Shown here: one piece after another, positions 10,201 to 21,537 of the stretch | How the letters are laid out: every line of letters starts with the position of its first letter | Position numbering within the stretch: the stretch's first letter is position 1 | Source: Dentipellis sp. KUC8613 | Taxonomy: Eukaryota; Basidiomycota; Agaricomycetes; Russulales; Hericiaceae | Length of the DNA: 64,000 nucleotides | NCBI GenBank assembly: GCA_002286715.1 | Contig: NSJX01000023.1 | Span: forward strand, 277,152 to 341,151 | Reading direction: 5' to 3' | Position numbers and translations under genes: made by a program | The notes under the pieces: generated by a model | What the model was told of the DNA's origin: nothing | Databases searched by the model: none | What the model saw: only the letters and a program-made list of their open reading frames with translations

Positions 10201-11306
10201 TGTTGTGGCTGGGAGGACTGACTGGGGCTGCAGGAGGCATATCGCATTCGCATTTCGTGTACTTTTACAAGGCGCTTCTTCATAGATCCTGTGTGGGCGG
10301 GGGCGTGGGCGTGGGCGTAGACTAGTATTACCCAAGATATACCGCTAATTTATATATCAGTTTTCGTTTGTTCGCTTGCCGAACTTCGTGTCGACGTCGT
10401 GGCCGTGGCCGTGCTTGGATGACGGTCGTTGTAAGTGAAGGTGAAGGTAAAGGTAAAGGTGGGGTGGTTTGAGAGTCGGGTTGGGAGGGTTACCGATGCT
10501 GGGATAATCAAAACAGTCCTTGTTAACGTTCGTCTTCACCAGCGACTAGCTTCCGTAGCGGGGATCCGGGATGCGGTATAATTTTGACATGAACTTGAGG
10601 CATGCATGGTCCCGGTCGGATTCACAGTTCGGACGATGGCGATGTCAATTCCTCGTTTACTCAAGCATATATATATACGTATGCATGTATGCGAACCGTT
10701 GCGGCCGTCGGGTCAGCATCCTCAGTACTAGTGCTGTGGCCGGTTCTATACTCTACATCTACGTGCTTGTTAAGGCTTCCCGAAAAGAAAAGGACGCATG
10801 CGCAGCCTGAGCAATTCGGGATCCGAATTTTGGGTCGAGCGGCTTGCAATAGTGTAGACGGTCGTGCGCGACTCGGATCGCGAAGCGGGCCAGCCTCTGT
10901 TCTAGTTCTCTTCATGAGGGACGCATAAGTCGGAATTCATAGCAAGTATATGTGAACCTCCCAGTCTCTTGCTCCCAGGCTCCCAGGACCCAGGCTCGCG
11001 AGTCGTCTCGTACCCCGCGCGCCGCAGGTCCGCGAGCTGATATTATATAGACTCCCCTCTGGTGGGACCGAGTTGGTCATAAATGACCGATAGATCCGTG
11101 CATCGCGTGTCAGGCTCGAGTATACCGGGCAGAGAGCATTATTCAAAGAGAGATATCAATATTGACGAACCCACATGCACAACTTGAACGCGTCAACTGA
11201 ATAAGCCTCCGAGGACCAAGTCGAACAAGCACGCCACAAGTGATAGAATGTGCAGATACACATTGACATGAGGACATATCCCAGGGTATCTCAAGCACGC
11301 TTCCGC
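10138..11306. other. Intergenic region between HMG-CoA synthase and the 12254 gene
   Basis: No gene is supported. It contains the 29-bp repeat, GGGCGT repeats near 10290-10315 and AAGGTGAAGGTAAAGGTAAA near 10435-10460. The two flanking genes converge here, so it holds both 3-prime ends. Confidence 0.5.
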
Positions 11307-12254
11307 TCATTCTGCCACAGACATCCGTTCAGGAGAGGCTGGGCCCCGGGAGCGCGAGTGCAACACCTCAGGCTCGCCTTTCGCATCCAAGCGGCGCGAC
11401 AGATCCCCCGGCAGATCCAGGGCAGCCCGCTTCACGGGCCACCGCGCGAGCTCGCGCCAGAGCGCGCGGACATGCACCAGGGCGGAGTACACGCGCAGCA
11501 GCGGCTCGTCCATCTCGCGCTCGTACGCGTGCGCGTCGAGGTGCGCGAGCGCCTCGTGGATCACGAAGTACGGGTGCGCGCTGCTCGGGCCGAGCGCGGG
11601 GAAGTCGAGGTAGGGGGACAGGTAGAGCGCGGGGACGACGGGGTGCGGGGTGTCGGTGCGCGGCGCGTGCAGGCGCGTGATGACGGTGTTGGCGAGCTTG
11701 AGCGGGACGAGCTGGTAGCGGTTGGTGGTTGAGGGCGGGTATACCTTGGGGAGGGGCGCGTCATCAGTACGGGCTGGTGAAGGGGGAAAGAAGCTTAAGG
11801 GATGCGTCGCTTACGATGTCCCATGGGGCGTTGATGTGGTTGGACCGCAGAAACAGGAGACGCTGCAGGATCGTGCGCAGGACTTCGGGTGGCGGGACGA
11901 AGGTCCAGCATCCCATGTCGAGCGAGTACGCCCAGTCGGCGCGGACTGGTGAGAGTGAGAGTCATTGCTCTTATTAATAAGGGCCGGCGATGATCTCGGA
12001 CGCAAGTGCAAGTGTAACATACGGTAAATTGCGTTGGCATCACTCGAGCGCCGCGTTCAGGCTGTCGACGCCCCAGGCATTCTGCGAGGGAACAGCGTCA
12101 CGTACAGGTTCCAGAGTCTGCGAGAGTGTCTACTACGCACAGAGTCGGGCACGGAATCAGGATCTTCGATGGAAACGATGTTGTACCGCTTGACAGCGCC
12201 GAGAGGACCGGTTTCGTTCGTGATGAGGCAAGCACCCGATGGCGTGTCAGACAT
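11307..12254 (-). CDS. CLITNE/HPYFVI family member 1 (degenerate HNH-like), possibly frame-broken
   Basis: Exon 1 (12254-12141) reads MSDTPSGACLITNE at its start. Exon 3 (11945-11815, 131 nt) has RADWAYSLD, CWTFVPPPEVL and NAPWDI. The last exon has RYQLVPLKL, YLDFPALG and HPYFVIHEAL, then an RALWRELARWP helix, and ends at 11307. The layout matches the genes at 37784 and 41430, and exon 3 is exactly the same length. The middle exon, about 12082-12024, is 59 nt. Its relatives (70 and 73 nt) require one more base modulo 3, and in frame it meets a TGA. This is a frameshift, a sequence error or unusual splicing. In HNH-type relatives RADW is followed by His; here it is Ala. The function is unknown. 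Confidence 0.6.
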
Positions 12255-13020
12255 GCGGATGTCAGAGGACGAGTGGTAGTGTGAGCTCAGGTTTAAGGGA
12301 AGCGGAGGAGGCCACTGCCACGAAGAAGGTTGGGGTCGAGAGCAAGTTGAATTCTGTTCCCGCGAGTCTTGACAAATTATGGGTAAACCAACGCCGTCCC
12401 AAATATCCGAACAAGCCGAGAAGTATATAAGTCCAACTCATGTAAGTAGAAGCAGGCCAGCCATAAATAAGATTTTTTATTACGTAGTACAAAGGGACTC
12501 CATATGCTTGCTGATACAGAAGTATTCAAGCATGACATCGGTTTACCAAGTTCCAACCAAAAACCTCAAGCATCAATATCTCGAAAGCCATCCGTAAATC
12601 GGACGTCCCTGGCGAATCTGTAATCCACGCGTCCAGTCATCATCTCGCACCCTAAGTACTTTCCCAGAGCCGTGGTCCGCCGCTTCTTTCCACACCAACG
12701 GTCCTTGATCGTCTTCAGCTGAGCATGTTGGAGACAGCGCGCCATGGGCTGCAAGCCGAGCTCAGTGGCCAACTGTAAATATAATTGCGGGAACCGAGCG
12801 CGTCTGATGTTTGGCCGGTACAAATAACGCGCTTGTGGCGCCGCCTCTCGCCGCCGTACTGGTCGAGGGCCTCGCAGTCTGACTCGCGCACAACAAAAGC
12901 ATCAATATTCAACATTCAACTTATACTTCTACAACCTACACATCCCACCCTCACCACCCCTACCACCTTCAAACCCCTCTCCCCACCTTCCTGTTCCCCT
13001 CCCTCACCCGCCGCCGAAAC
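12255..13020. other. Region between family member 1 and aldo/keto reductase 2
   Basis: It contains motif copy B (12809-12844) about 555 bp upstream of member 1. An AT-rich stretch on the minus strand at 12492-12262 has an open frame that begins with a hydrophobic segment but no family resemblance. The minus-strand frame starting near 12740 (MARCLQHAQ) lies where a family exon would start relative to motif B and may be a relic. Confidence 0.35.
12809..12844 (-). promoter_or_regulatory. Shared upstream motif, copy B
   Basis: On the minus strand it reads GGCGCCACAAGCGCGTTATT followed by TGTACCGGCCAAAC. It matches copy A at all but one base of the 33-base core and has the same orientation as family member 1 downstream. 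Confidence 0.45.
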
Positions 13021-14540
13021 TCACTGCGCATAAAACGGCGCATCCAGCCCGACCACGCGGTTCGCAAGATCCAGCGCGGCGACGATCGCGTCCGGCAGCG
13101 GGCCCTTCTCCGCGTGCGCGACGTTCGCGCGCACATGCTCGACGGAGCTCGCGCCGAAGACGACGCCGTCGCCCGGCTGCAGCTGCGAGTGGTGCTGCAC
13201 CCAGCGGTGGCCGATCTCGGGGAGCGTGAGGTTGTGTTTCTTCTGTGTGTGGCGTTCGCAAAGTCAAAGTCAGCGTCGGTGTCGTTGGTCACGAAATCAG
13301 TGGGCGGGAGGTGGGGGTAGGGTAAGGTAGGGGAGAGCGAGGAGGGAGAAGGAGAGGTAAAAGGGGAAGAGAGGGGAGGGGAGAAGGAGACACGCACGGC
13401 GACCTCCGCGACGATCTTGAGCGCCTCGAGCTGCCCGTCCTTGAGGTACTTCGCGCGGAGCACGGGGCCGAGCCACCCGTTGTCGGGGTGGAACGGGTCG
13501 GAGGGGTCGAGGCCCTGCGCGTCGAAGGACGCCTTGCCCGTGAAGAAGCCCCCGCTGCGAGCCCGCCAATCAATACAGGAACGGCGGGTGAAGGGAGGGA
13601 AGAAGTGCGCACGCGAGCGGGTTGTACGTGACGAGCCGCAGGCCGAACTTGCGGATGGCAGGGATGAGCTCCGGCTCGATCGTGCGGCTGATCGCGTTGT
13701 ACATCCTGCCATGGGATCTCATTAGAAGGAAGAAGGAAGGTTCAAGCCGTGCGCAGTGCTCACCCTTGGTACACCGTCGGCTGCACGAACCCATTCTCCC
13801 GGCACAGATGCACGATATCGACCACATCCCACGCGGGGTAGTTGCTCAGGCCAAACTCCTCACTGCCGACCCCATCAGCTCGCCTGCACCCCACAGGGCG
13901 GACACTAGTAGTAGATGGACGCACAACTTGCCCTCCCTGTACAGCTCGTCAATCGCGCGCAGCGTGTCGACGTACGGCACGCTCCTGTCGGGCGCGTGCA
14001 GGTACAGGATGCGGATCGTGTGCGGGCGCAGCGCCTTGAGCGACACGTCGAGCGTCGCGCGGAGCTGTGCGGGCGAGTGGGCGCCCGGCTGCGCGGGGTA
14101 GATCCTGGATGCAACAGTGGGTTGTCAATATCTCATCTTATTGGGTGCATTTGGATGTACGGCTACACGCACTTGGTGTCGATGGTGCCGCCGCGGAGGT
14201 CGACCTTCCCGAGAAACTGCCAATGCAATCACAGTGAGCAGCCTGTAACGTGCAGCACGATGAGCGTAGTACAAGGGGAACTGGAACTTACCTCTTCAGT
14301 CGTGCCGTCACCGTAAAGCCGAGCAGCGTCGAGCTCCTTGTACCCGAGATCGAAATAACTGTCGAGCAGGCGCTGCGCGGAGCCCGTGTCGGAGACGCGC
14401 ACGGCGGTGTGGCCTGCGCCGCCGATGGTAGCGGTTCCCTGCACGATAGCGCGATTAACAATCTACACCGGGTGGAGCATGAAGGGTGGAGAATGAAGAA
14501 TGAGGGGACGTACGAAGAGCAGAGGGATTCTAGAAGGCAT
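13021..14540 (-). CDS. Aldo/keto reductase, aflatoxin-aldehyde-reductase-like (copy 2)
   Basis: This is a paralogue of the gene at 1448-3064 with the same eight-exon plan. The first exon encodes MPSRIPLLF (14540-14514), then GTATIGGAGHTAVRVS follows a short intron. All four AKR catalytic residues are visible: Asp and Tyr in LDAARLYGDG, Lys in TIDTK and His in YLHAPDRS. Later landmarks are the Leu-Ser-Asn-Tyr region near 13850, MYNAISRTIEPEL, GGFFTGKASFDA, KKHNLTLPEIGHRW and VVFGASSVEHV, and the protein ends DAPFYAQ at 13021. The predicted product is a cytosolic NADPH-dependent reductase of about 320 residues with unknown substrate. The two copies are about 11 kb apart in opposite orientation. 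Confidence 0.9.
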
Positions 14541-15740
14541 TTGTTCTAATCGAAGGTTATAGTGGTTGCAGCTGCTGGTTCGAGTGAGTATCGAGTGATC
14601 GCTAGGTCCTGTCGTAGTGATCCCAGCACACCCACCCCCGCGATATTTATACGCCCCTCCCCCCAACCCACCCGACACGTACACCCCCACCTCCCCACAC
14701 AACACACTGACGCACGCCCACCTTCCAGCTTAACAATCGCGCGCTCGGGCGGCCTGACGCACCTCCGAAGGCCAAACGCGCTCCAAAGCCGCTTCCACTG
14801 AGAGACAAGGTTGACGCCATCGCGCTCGGGGGCCTTATCAAGCCCTCGTCCTGCAGCGCGACGGGCCACAGCCAATGGCAGCGTAATGTGCGTGGGTGGC
14901 CGGGCACACGCGGGGTGCGCGTCGAGTGACAAACGTGCCCGAGGGATGCCCGGGGTGGTCTAGACGCCACGGTCTGCTTGTTTTGCCACCGCGCGTAGGT
15001 ACTTATGTTTGGTCTCTGGTGGCTGATGGTCTGTGGGCTGTGGGCTGTGGCCACGCGGCTGTTGCTCGCTTGCTGCTTTGATGTCGATGAGATAGGGTAT
15101 GTAGTCGAGGTTCGTTTAGTCGGCCTTTCGAATTGACTACCGCATACGTATACGATGCTAATAATTCTGTGCAGATTATCTGGGGAATCCACTGTCATCG
15201 TCATCGGTTTTCCTAGCTCGCGTCAAAAAAACTCGAACCGACTTACCGTCTGCCCATCTAGCCGACACATCAGCTATAGCCTCCTCTCCCTCTACCGCCC
15301 CCAACTTCGCTTCTTCGAAAAGGACTCCAGTGAGTGCTTTTGAATCTTCGCAGCTCATCGGCGACTCTTGGACAGCTTCCACCGGTGGCAGCCATGTGGG
15401 TCGCGAGACCTCCGGCCAGCTTATGATCTCGGCAGCGGGTGAAGAGCGTCGGCTGCTCGCATGTCCGAGTCGTCGCAAGTTCGCAGCTTATATCGTTCCT
15501 GTCGTCAAAGCCGCCTCGCATGTAAGTTTTCGGAAAATCCCAAAACACTAATCACTTACACTTCGAACTCACAAGCGCGCATATATACATCCCACCCCCC
15601 TCAAATGCATCTCTTCGCGCGCAGTCTCAGCCTAGAGAAAGACCAATGTCAGCTTCAGACAACGCCCAGCTCACATCACTCACCACCAACCAAACTCACC
15701 ATGGACCAACCAAACTGACCGAGTACACGCCCTGCTCTCC
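14541..15740. other. Intergenic region
   Basis: No gene is supported. The first 150 bp serve as the promoter of aldo/keto reductase 2. Open frames on both strands are short and lack recognisable domains. Confidence 0.4.
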
Positions 15741-16070
15741 CTACCCCAGCCCTACCTCGACCTCCAATTCATCATCCACCCTTTCGCCCCCGCGATGCTT
15801 CCTCATCGCCAACTCAAGCACCTCCAGTACCAAATACACCACGAACACCATCAAGCCCGCGTCGCAGACGAGCAGCGCCGGACCCGGTACGAGCGCGAGC
15901 GCTAACATGACGGTAGGCAGGTTGGGCAGTTTGCTGTCAAAATGGCGATGAATGGAACTTGAATGGTATTCAGTGGTAAGTATAAGCGCATATACGCTGT
16001 CTGCGGGTCGTAGGTAGCTCGAGATTCGGAGGGCAGAAGAGGTGTCGGAACCCACACGGGACTCAGCCAT
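15741..16070 (-). CDS. Possible small membrane protein, unrecognised
   Basis: The frame starts MAESRVGSDTSS and contains a long hydrophobic stretch (TVMLALALVPGPALL then GLMVFVVYLVLEVLEL), followed by a charged tail with MRKHRGGERVDDE. A possible intron starts with GTATATGC near 16004. Hydrophobic segments joined by a short loop suggest a membrane protein or the remnant of a larger multi-helix protein. I do not recognise the family, and exon borders are uncertain. Confidence 0.25.
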   Translation of the reverse strand: MAESRVGSDTSSALRISSYLRPADSVYALILTTEYHSSSIHRHFDSKLPNLPTVMLALALVPGPALLVCDAGLMVFVVYLVLEVLELAMRKHRGGERVDDELEVEVGLG

Positions 16071-16628
16071 CGTGATCCCGCTCCAGACGCAAAAATAGAA
16101 TAGAGGAAAGGAGGTAAAGAGGAAGGAAGGAGGCCTGCGCCCTACCGCACTAGGCATCCCAGCTGCGGCGCGCCCAGCTCGTCCGTAGTCCATATCCGTA
16201 CGCGGAACAGCACTTCCTTGACGTTGACGTTGAGCATAATTGTCAGCTGCCCTCTACACTGGCAGTACGAGGACTTCGGATAAGCAGCCTAGGATCCTAG
16301 AAGCGTGAGCGTCGTTATCGTGAGTGGGGTAGATGAGATCATGAGGTCGAGGTCAGGTCAGTGGTCGCAGACGCGTGTACGTACGTGCGGGGAACGGGAA
16401 TGGGAATTGGGTATGCGGACAGACGATACTCGTACAGTCTAAGCGAGATGGAATGCAACGTCCCGCTGTTACCGTTCTCACCTGCGCCATACCATTATCA
16501 TTACCGTTACAGTGCCCACAATCCCGCCCCGCCCTGCTCGCACTCGCACCGTCAATGATAACTCCGATCCCAATCCCAGAAGATAAAATAAAACAAACCC
16601 ATACTGTACACACACTCACTCCCCACCC
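16071..16628. other. Intergenic region downstream of the S9 peptidase
   Basis: No gene is seen. It is presumably the 3-prime region of the serine peptidase gene plus the upstream region of the possible membrane-protein gene. Confidence 0.4.
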
Positions 16629-19309
16629 TCACGCGCCCCCAATCCCAAACACCCGCTCATAAAACCCGCACTCGGCCTCCAACGCCCGCTTGATCGTCTC
16701 CGCGCGGCTCCACCCGTGTCCCTCGCCCGCAAACGTCAGTTCCTCGACGTGCCCGCCGCGCGCGCGGATCTTGCGCACGATGATGTCCGCCTGCTCCGGC
16801 GGGACAACGCGGTCGTCCAGGCCTTGCAGGATCTACGCACATGCATGTACACATGTCAGCTCCCAGGTCCAGTTTCCCCCTCACCAAAACCATATCCACA
16901 AAAAAAGCACAGACGAAAAGCAAGGTTGAAGTGCGAGGGAGCGAAAGGAGGGGGGTAAAGAGAGGTACAGCGGAGGAGAAAGCACGCACCAGCAACGGCG
17001 CCCGAATGCGCTCCGCATTGCTCACGGGGCTCCTTTCCTCATACACCTGCGACACCTCCTCGAGCGTCCCGCCGACCAGCTTCTCCATGTACCGGCTCTC
17101 GAACTTGTGCGTGCCCTCCGTCAGCCGCCGCAGGTCGCTGATCCCGTACAGCGACGCGCCCGCCGCGAAGATGTGCCCGCCCGCGCCCGTGCCTCCACTA
17201 ACATCTGCACCCGTACCGGTGCCCGTGCCGGGCGCGAACGAGCCTGTGCCTGCCGCGAACGAGCCAGCGCCTGCAAGCGAGCCGCCCCCGCCATCAGCGC
17301 ACAGCGTTGCAAGCGTCGTGTACCCGCCGGCGGACTGCCCGCGCAGCGCGATGCGCGCGGCGTCGATGAGCGCGTGCGGCGGCGCCGCGAGGATGCGCGC
17401 CGCGTGCGCCGTGTCGCGCACGTCCGTGATGCCCCAGGTGCCGTTCAGGCGGTCTCTGTGGGCGCGGGGCGGGGTGGTGGTCAGAATGGGGGAGGAGGGA
17501 GGGGGGGAAAGGGGAGAGGGAGAGGAGGGAGAGGGAGAGGGACTGACACGTATGCGCGCCCGTAGCCCGTCGAGCCGCCGTAGTTCACGTCCAACCTGAG
17601 CACACCACGATCAATATACAGCGCCAGAAGCCACAGCAGTAACAGCAAAACGAAAGCGCGAAACCCGCGCACACTCACCACACCCACCCGCGACTCGTGA
17701 AATACTGCTTCAGCCACACCAGCCCCATGCTCGCCTTGCCCGTCGGGCCGCCATGCACGTCGACAACACACGGCGGGCGCTCTCCCTCTACACTGCTCCC
17801 GTCGTACGCCGGGTTCGTCGGCATGTACACCACGACGTGCAGCGGCCCGCCCGCGTGCGCGTCGCGCTGCAGCGTGAGCGGGACCGGCTGTGCGATGATG
17901 CCGTCCGGGAAGGCGAGTGTGGCTGCGGAGGATTGGAGGATCGCGTGGGTCGTTGGGATGGGGGTGGGTGTGTCGGAGGCGGTGGAGGGCTGAAGAGAGA
18001 TGCGCGCGACGGCGGTGGGCGCCTTGGTGCTCTGCGCGATGCACACGACCGTCGACGCGTCGACCGCGCGGAGGCACGCCACCTCGACGAACGGGCACTC
18101 CACGGGCACCAGCTCGCCCCTGCCTCCCTCTCCCTCTCCCTCCCCTCCTTCCTCCCCGCCCTTCCCCTCCCCCTCCCCCTCCACAGGAAACTCATACACC
18201 ATCAACCTGCTCCGCGCGTCCTGCGTCGCGGCAAACAGCACCCGCCCGGGCACGCGGCCGAGCACGGCGCAGTGCGAGCCGCCGAGCGTGCTCGCGGGCA
18301 GCGTGAAGTCCGCGGCGACGGGCGCGCGCAGCAGCGGGCCGTGCGTGCGCGCGGACGCGCGGTACAGGTGCGGGTTCGCGTAGCCCGAGCGGTCCGAGGT
18401 GTACAGCAGGCGGTCCGCGTCGAGCCATGTCGGCGCGCACACGGCCTCCTCCGCGCCGCCCTCGCCCGCGATGCGCGCCTCGGGCACGAGCGCGGCCCAC
18501 ACGATCCCGAGCGCCGCATCTTTGACCGTGACGCGCACGCGCGCGACGTGCACCGCCGCGCGCTGCCACGGCATGTCGGGGTGGTCCCACGTCTGGAACG
18601 CGAGGCGCGCGCCGTCCGGCGCGAAGCACGGCGCCGCGTAGAAGTCGGCGCCGCTCGCGAGCGGCGTCACGCTCTGCGTGCGCGTGTTGAGCAGCGCGAG
18701 CGAGGTCGCGACGCGGCTCGGCGTGTCGTGCGTGTGGTCCTCGAGGACCGCGGCGAGCAGGTACGGGTGCGTGGGGTGCACGGCGAGGGCGGCGTAGCGG
18801 TACGGTTTGCCTTCTGTGGGTGGTATGAGTTGTAGGTTATGATGTGAGAACGGATGGGGTGAGAGTGAATTGAGCGAGCGGGCGCACCGGGTGTGACGGG
18901 CTCCGGGACGCCGCCGTCTGCAGACACGCGGTACACGCGCCCGTCGGGCCTGTGCGAGAAGTAGAGCACGCCGCCGTGCGCAACCGCCGCGCCGCCGCCG
19001 TACTCCTGCACGCGCGTCGCGGCGTCCCAGTCCGCGCCAAAGACGTCGCGGCGGGCGAGCGTGTCGACGATCACGGTGCGCCCGCGCTCGGCGGGGCGCT
19101 TGTCGAGGTGGTAGATCGTGTGCGTGATCGGGTCGACGAGGACGTCTGAGAGGATCGTGCTCTGCGGTGGGCCAGGGTTACGGCGGTGTCAGTGCTAGAT
19201 CTACAGGGGTAACTCATTCTAATAGAGATAGGGTGAAGCGTACAGATTGGATGAGTGCATCTGCGGTGATGGGGGACTCCCATGTTCCGTAGGGTGCTTT
19301 GCGCGGCAT
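16629..19309 (-). CDS. S9 family serine peptidase (acylaminoacyl-peptidase / dipeptidyl-peptidase-like)
   Basis: A prolyl-oligopeptidase-superfamily enzyme expected to hydrolyse small peptides, probably in the cytosol since no signal peptide is seen. The protein starts MPRKAPYGTWESPITADALI. An N-terminal beta-propeller-like half includes VQEYGGGAAVAHGG, CFAPDGARLAFQTWDHPDMP and YTSDRSGYANPHLYR. The C-terminal alpha/beta-hydrolase domain has CVVDVHGGPTGKAS, LDVNYGGSTGYGRAY and the nucleophile in RGQSAGGYTT. The triad is completed by Asp in ILQGLDDRVVPP and His in AGEGHGWS. The product ends GFYERVFGIGGA. A Gly/Ala/Thr-rich low-complexity insert follows the nucleophile (about 17290-17180). There are at least five introns. 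Confidence 0.88.
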
Positions 19310-19681
19310 CGTGGTCGTGGTTGAGTTGAGAGCGGAGGCGAGTGGGCTGCGCGGTTCATGGTGAGATGCGTAGATTGTCTTGTGACGTAAGCAAGCCCAA
19401 GCGATCGCCTTGACGCGCGTCTGTTTCACGCGTCTCTCCTAGCGCGCCTATTACGCCTGTAAACACCTCTCTGCGTGTCCGCTAAGCTAGGTGTCTGCAC
19501 ATCGTTGTATGTACGTGAATTTCCTGTTTTCTTCACGATTTCTAACACGGCTTATAATGCTGTTTTCTTGTATAGATCACGCTCCTTGCACACTACGCGC
19601 TTTCTAGGCGCCTCAGAGCAGCGCGCTCGTGAAGAACCCCAGCCAGCCTGTCCCCTGCGGAATCGCAGACAACACCCCAAA
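19310..19681. other. Divergent promoter region, S9 peptidase and FIST-like gene
   Basis: The two genes start on opposite strands 372 bp apart, so the stretch must carry both promoters. No other feature is seen. Confidence 0.5.
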
Positions 19682-21537
19682 ATGCAGCACGCCGTGACTC
19701 TCCTCGCACGCAATCCTGCCGCGCTCACCGACCACCTTTCCCGCCTCCCCTCCTACCTTTCTACCTCTCACCTCCTCTGGACGCTCTCCCCACACCCCTC
19801 CCTCCCGCCAAACACCCTCAACACCCTCACCCAAACGCTCCGCCACCTCTCTCCCTCCTCCATCGGATGCCTCACCGCACCCGTCTCCCTCCCCTCACCA
19901 ACTTCTTCCGTTTTCACTGCTAACCCAACCCAACCCCGACCCACCCCCCTGATCACCTGCTCCCTCGCTTTCTTCGACCCCGCAGAAGCGACCCTATTCC
20001 GCAGCGCCATCCCCGGGCGCACAGAGGTGCAAGTCGGCCGCTCGCCCGGCGCGCGCCGTGCGTCCGCCCCGCAAGCCGCGCTCGACCCGGACGCAGGGGT
20101 CGACTGGGAGGACGTGTGGAGCCGCAGTGCGAGTACGTACGCGTTGCCGGATGAGCTGGAGGCGCTCAGGTACGTCGTGCTATACGTGGATTGGTTTGTG
20201 GATGGGGATATTGACGTGTGGTCGTCGAGAGGCAGCGCGCAGACGACGTGCACACCGTCGTCTTCTTCACAGACAACGCCCCGCAGGGCCTCATGAGCGC
20301 GCTCAGCGCATTCCCTTCCGCCTCCAAGGTCTGCCCTCCCTCTCCCTTCTCCCTCCCTCGGGCGCATCACAACCAAGACTGAGACCGACGCACGCACCCA
20401 CAGCTCGGCCTCATCGCCTCCTCCACCCCCTTCATCACCGGCCGTCCCTTCACGCTCACACACAACGCCTTCATCTTCTCCTCCGGCGCCGTCGGGCTCG
20501 CGCTCTCGCGCCCCCCGCGGCCCACCCGCGTGCGCACCGCGTTCCCGGGCCTCACCGCGCTCACGGGCGAGCTCACCGTCACGCGGTGCGTCCTGCCTCT
20601 CTTCCTCCCTCCCTTCCTCCGTATGCTCCTACCACTCTTTCGTATTTCGTGTGGCATACGGAGTTTCTGATCATGTGTGGATATGTGGGGGCATACAGAT
20701 CGGAAGGCAACCTAATCCAAGAACTCGACCACACAAACCCCTCGCGCATCCTGCTCACCGCAATCCAGGCGAGCGCGAGCGGGATCAGCGGCGAGGCCGC
20801 GAAGGAGCACGAGTACTACCTCGGCGTGCGCGCAGGCGGCTCGGTGCGTCCACTTCTCCCATCCCATCCCATCCCATCCCATCCCAGCCCATCCCATCCC
20901 ATCCCATCCCAGCCCATCCCATCCCATCCCATCCCAGCCCATCCCATCCCATCCCATCCCATCCCATCCCATCCCATCCCATCCCATCCCATCCCATTTC
21001 ATCCCATTCCATTTCATTTCATTCCCCCATACGACTGCGCGCTATGAGGTGCGGTGCTGATATGTGATGGACGCGTGCGGGCAGACCGTGCAGGTGCACC
21101 ACGTCCTCTCCGGCGACCCCGCGCGCGGGACGGTCGCGCTCGCGTCGGAGGTGGCGCCGCCTGCCGGGTGCGTCGTGCAGGTACGCACTGCCCACCATGC
21201 ATCTTCCGTCTCTGTATAGTATGACCTTATGTATGCGTGACAGCTCTTCCACGGCCCGCGCACCGGCGCGCCCGCGCCCACGCTCCCGCCCTCCCTCCTG
21301 CAGGGCAAAACCAAACATCTCTCGTTCATCACAGCTTCTCCCGAACCTACAGCGGCACAAGAAGCGTATGAGGGAGGCGACGAGATGCACGTGCTCGAGC
21401 ACGCGTTCCTCGCTGCGAGCGAGAACGGCTTTTTGCTGGGCAATACAGGTGCGGGTGCGGGTGCGGAAGGGGGAGAGCCGGCGCAGACGTGGACGTGCAC
21501 GGTGCCGGGTGGGGTTGTTAGTGTTGAGTGGGCGTGA
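19682..21537 (+). CDS. FIST-domain-like protein
   Basis: The protein begins MQHAVTLLARNPAALTDHLS, then has LGLIASSTPFITGRPFTLTH, NAFIFSSGAVGLALSRP, LIQELDHTNPSRIL and VQVHHVLSGDPARGTVALAS, and ends VPGGVVSVEWA. This order resembles the FIST N- and C-terminal sensory domains found in bacterial signalling proteins and in eukaryotic FBXO22-like proteins. No F-box is visible. Splice sites at 20331 (donor) and 20403 (acceptor) are clear, but the joint near 20169-20233 does not keep frame with the donor I would choose, so that intron is unresolved. A TCCCA satellite fills the intron at about 20845-21083. The ligand is unknown. Confidence 0.6.
20857..20998. repeat. TCCCA pentanucleotide satellite inside an intron
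   Basis: About 28 tandem copies of CATCC/TCCCA occur, with periodic single-base variants giving CAGCC. They lie in an intron of the FIST-like gene and decay into CATTTC-type copies at the right end. Confidence 0.9.

Noticed and set aside
1448..14540. Secondary-metabolite cluster (reductases plus HMG-CoA synthase)
   Set aside because: No terpene cyclase, P450, synthase or transporter is present. HMG-CoA synthase is the housekeeping enzyme, and the reductases are a simple duplicate pair.
20060..21067. Long alternative frame through the TCCCA satellite
   Set aside because: It is a simple-sequence translation (S-H-P-I-P repeats) and conflicts with the coding frames of the FIST-like exons.
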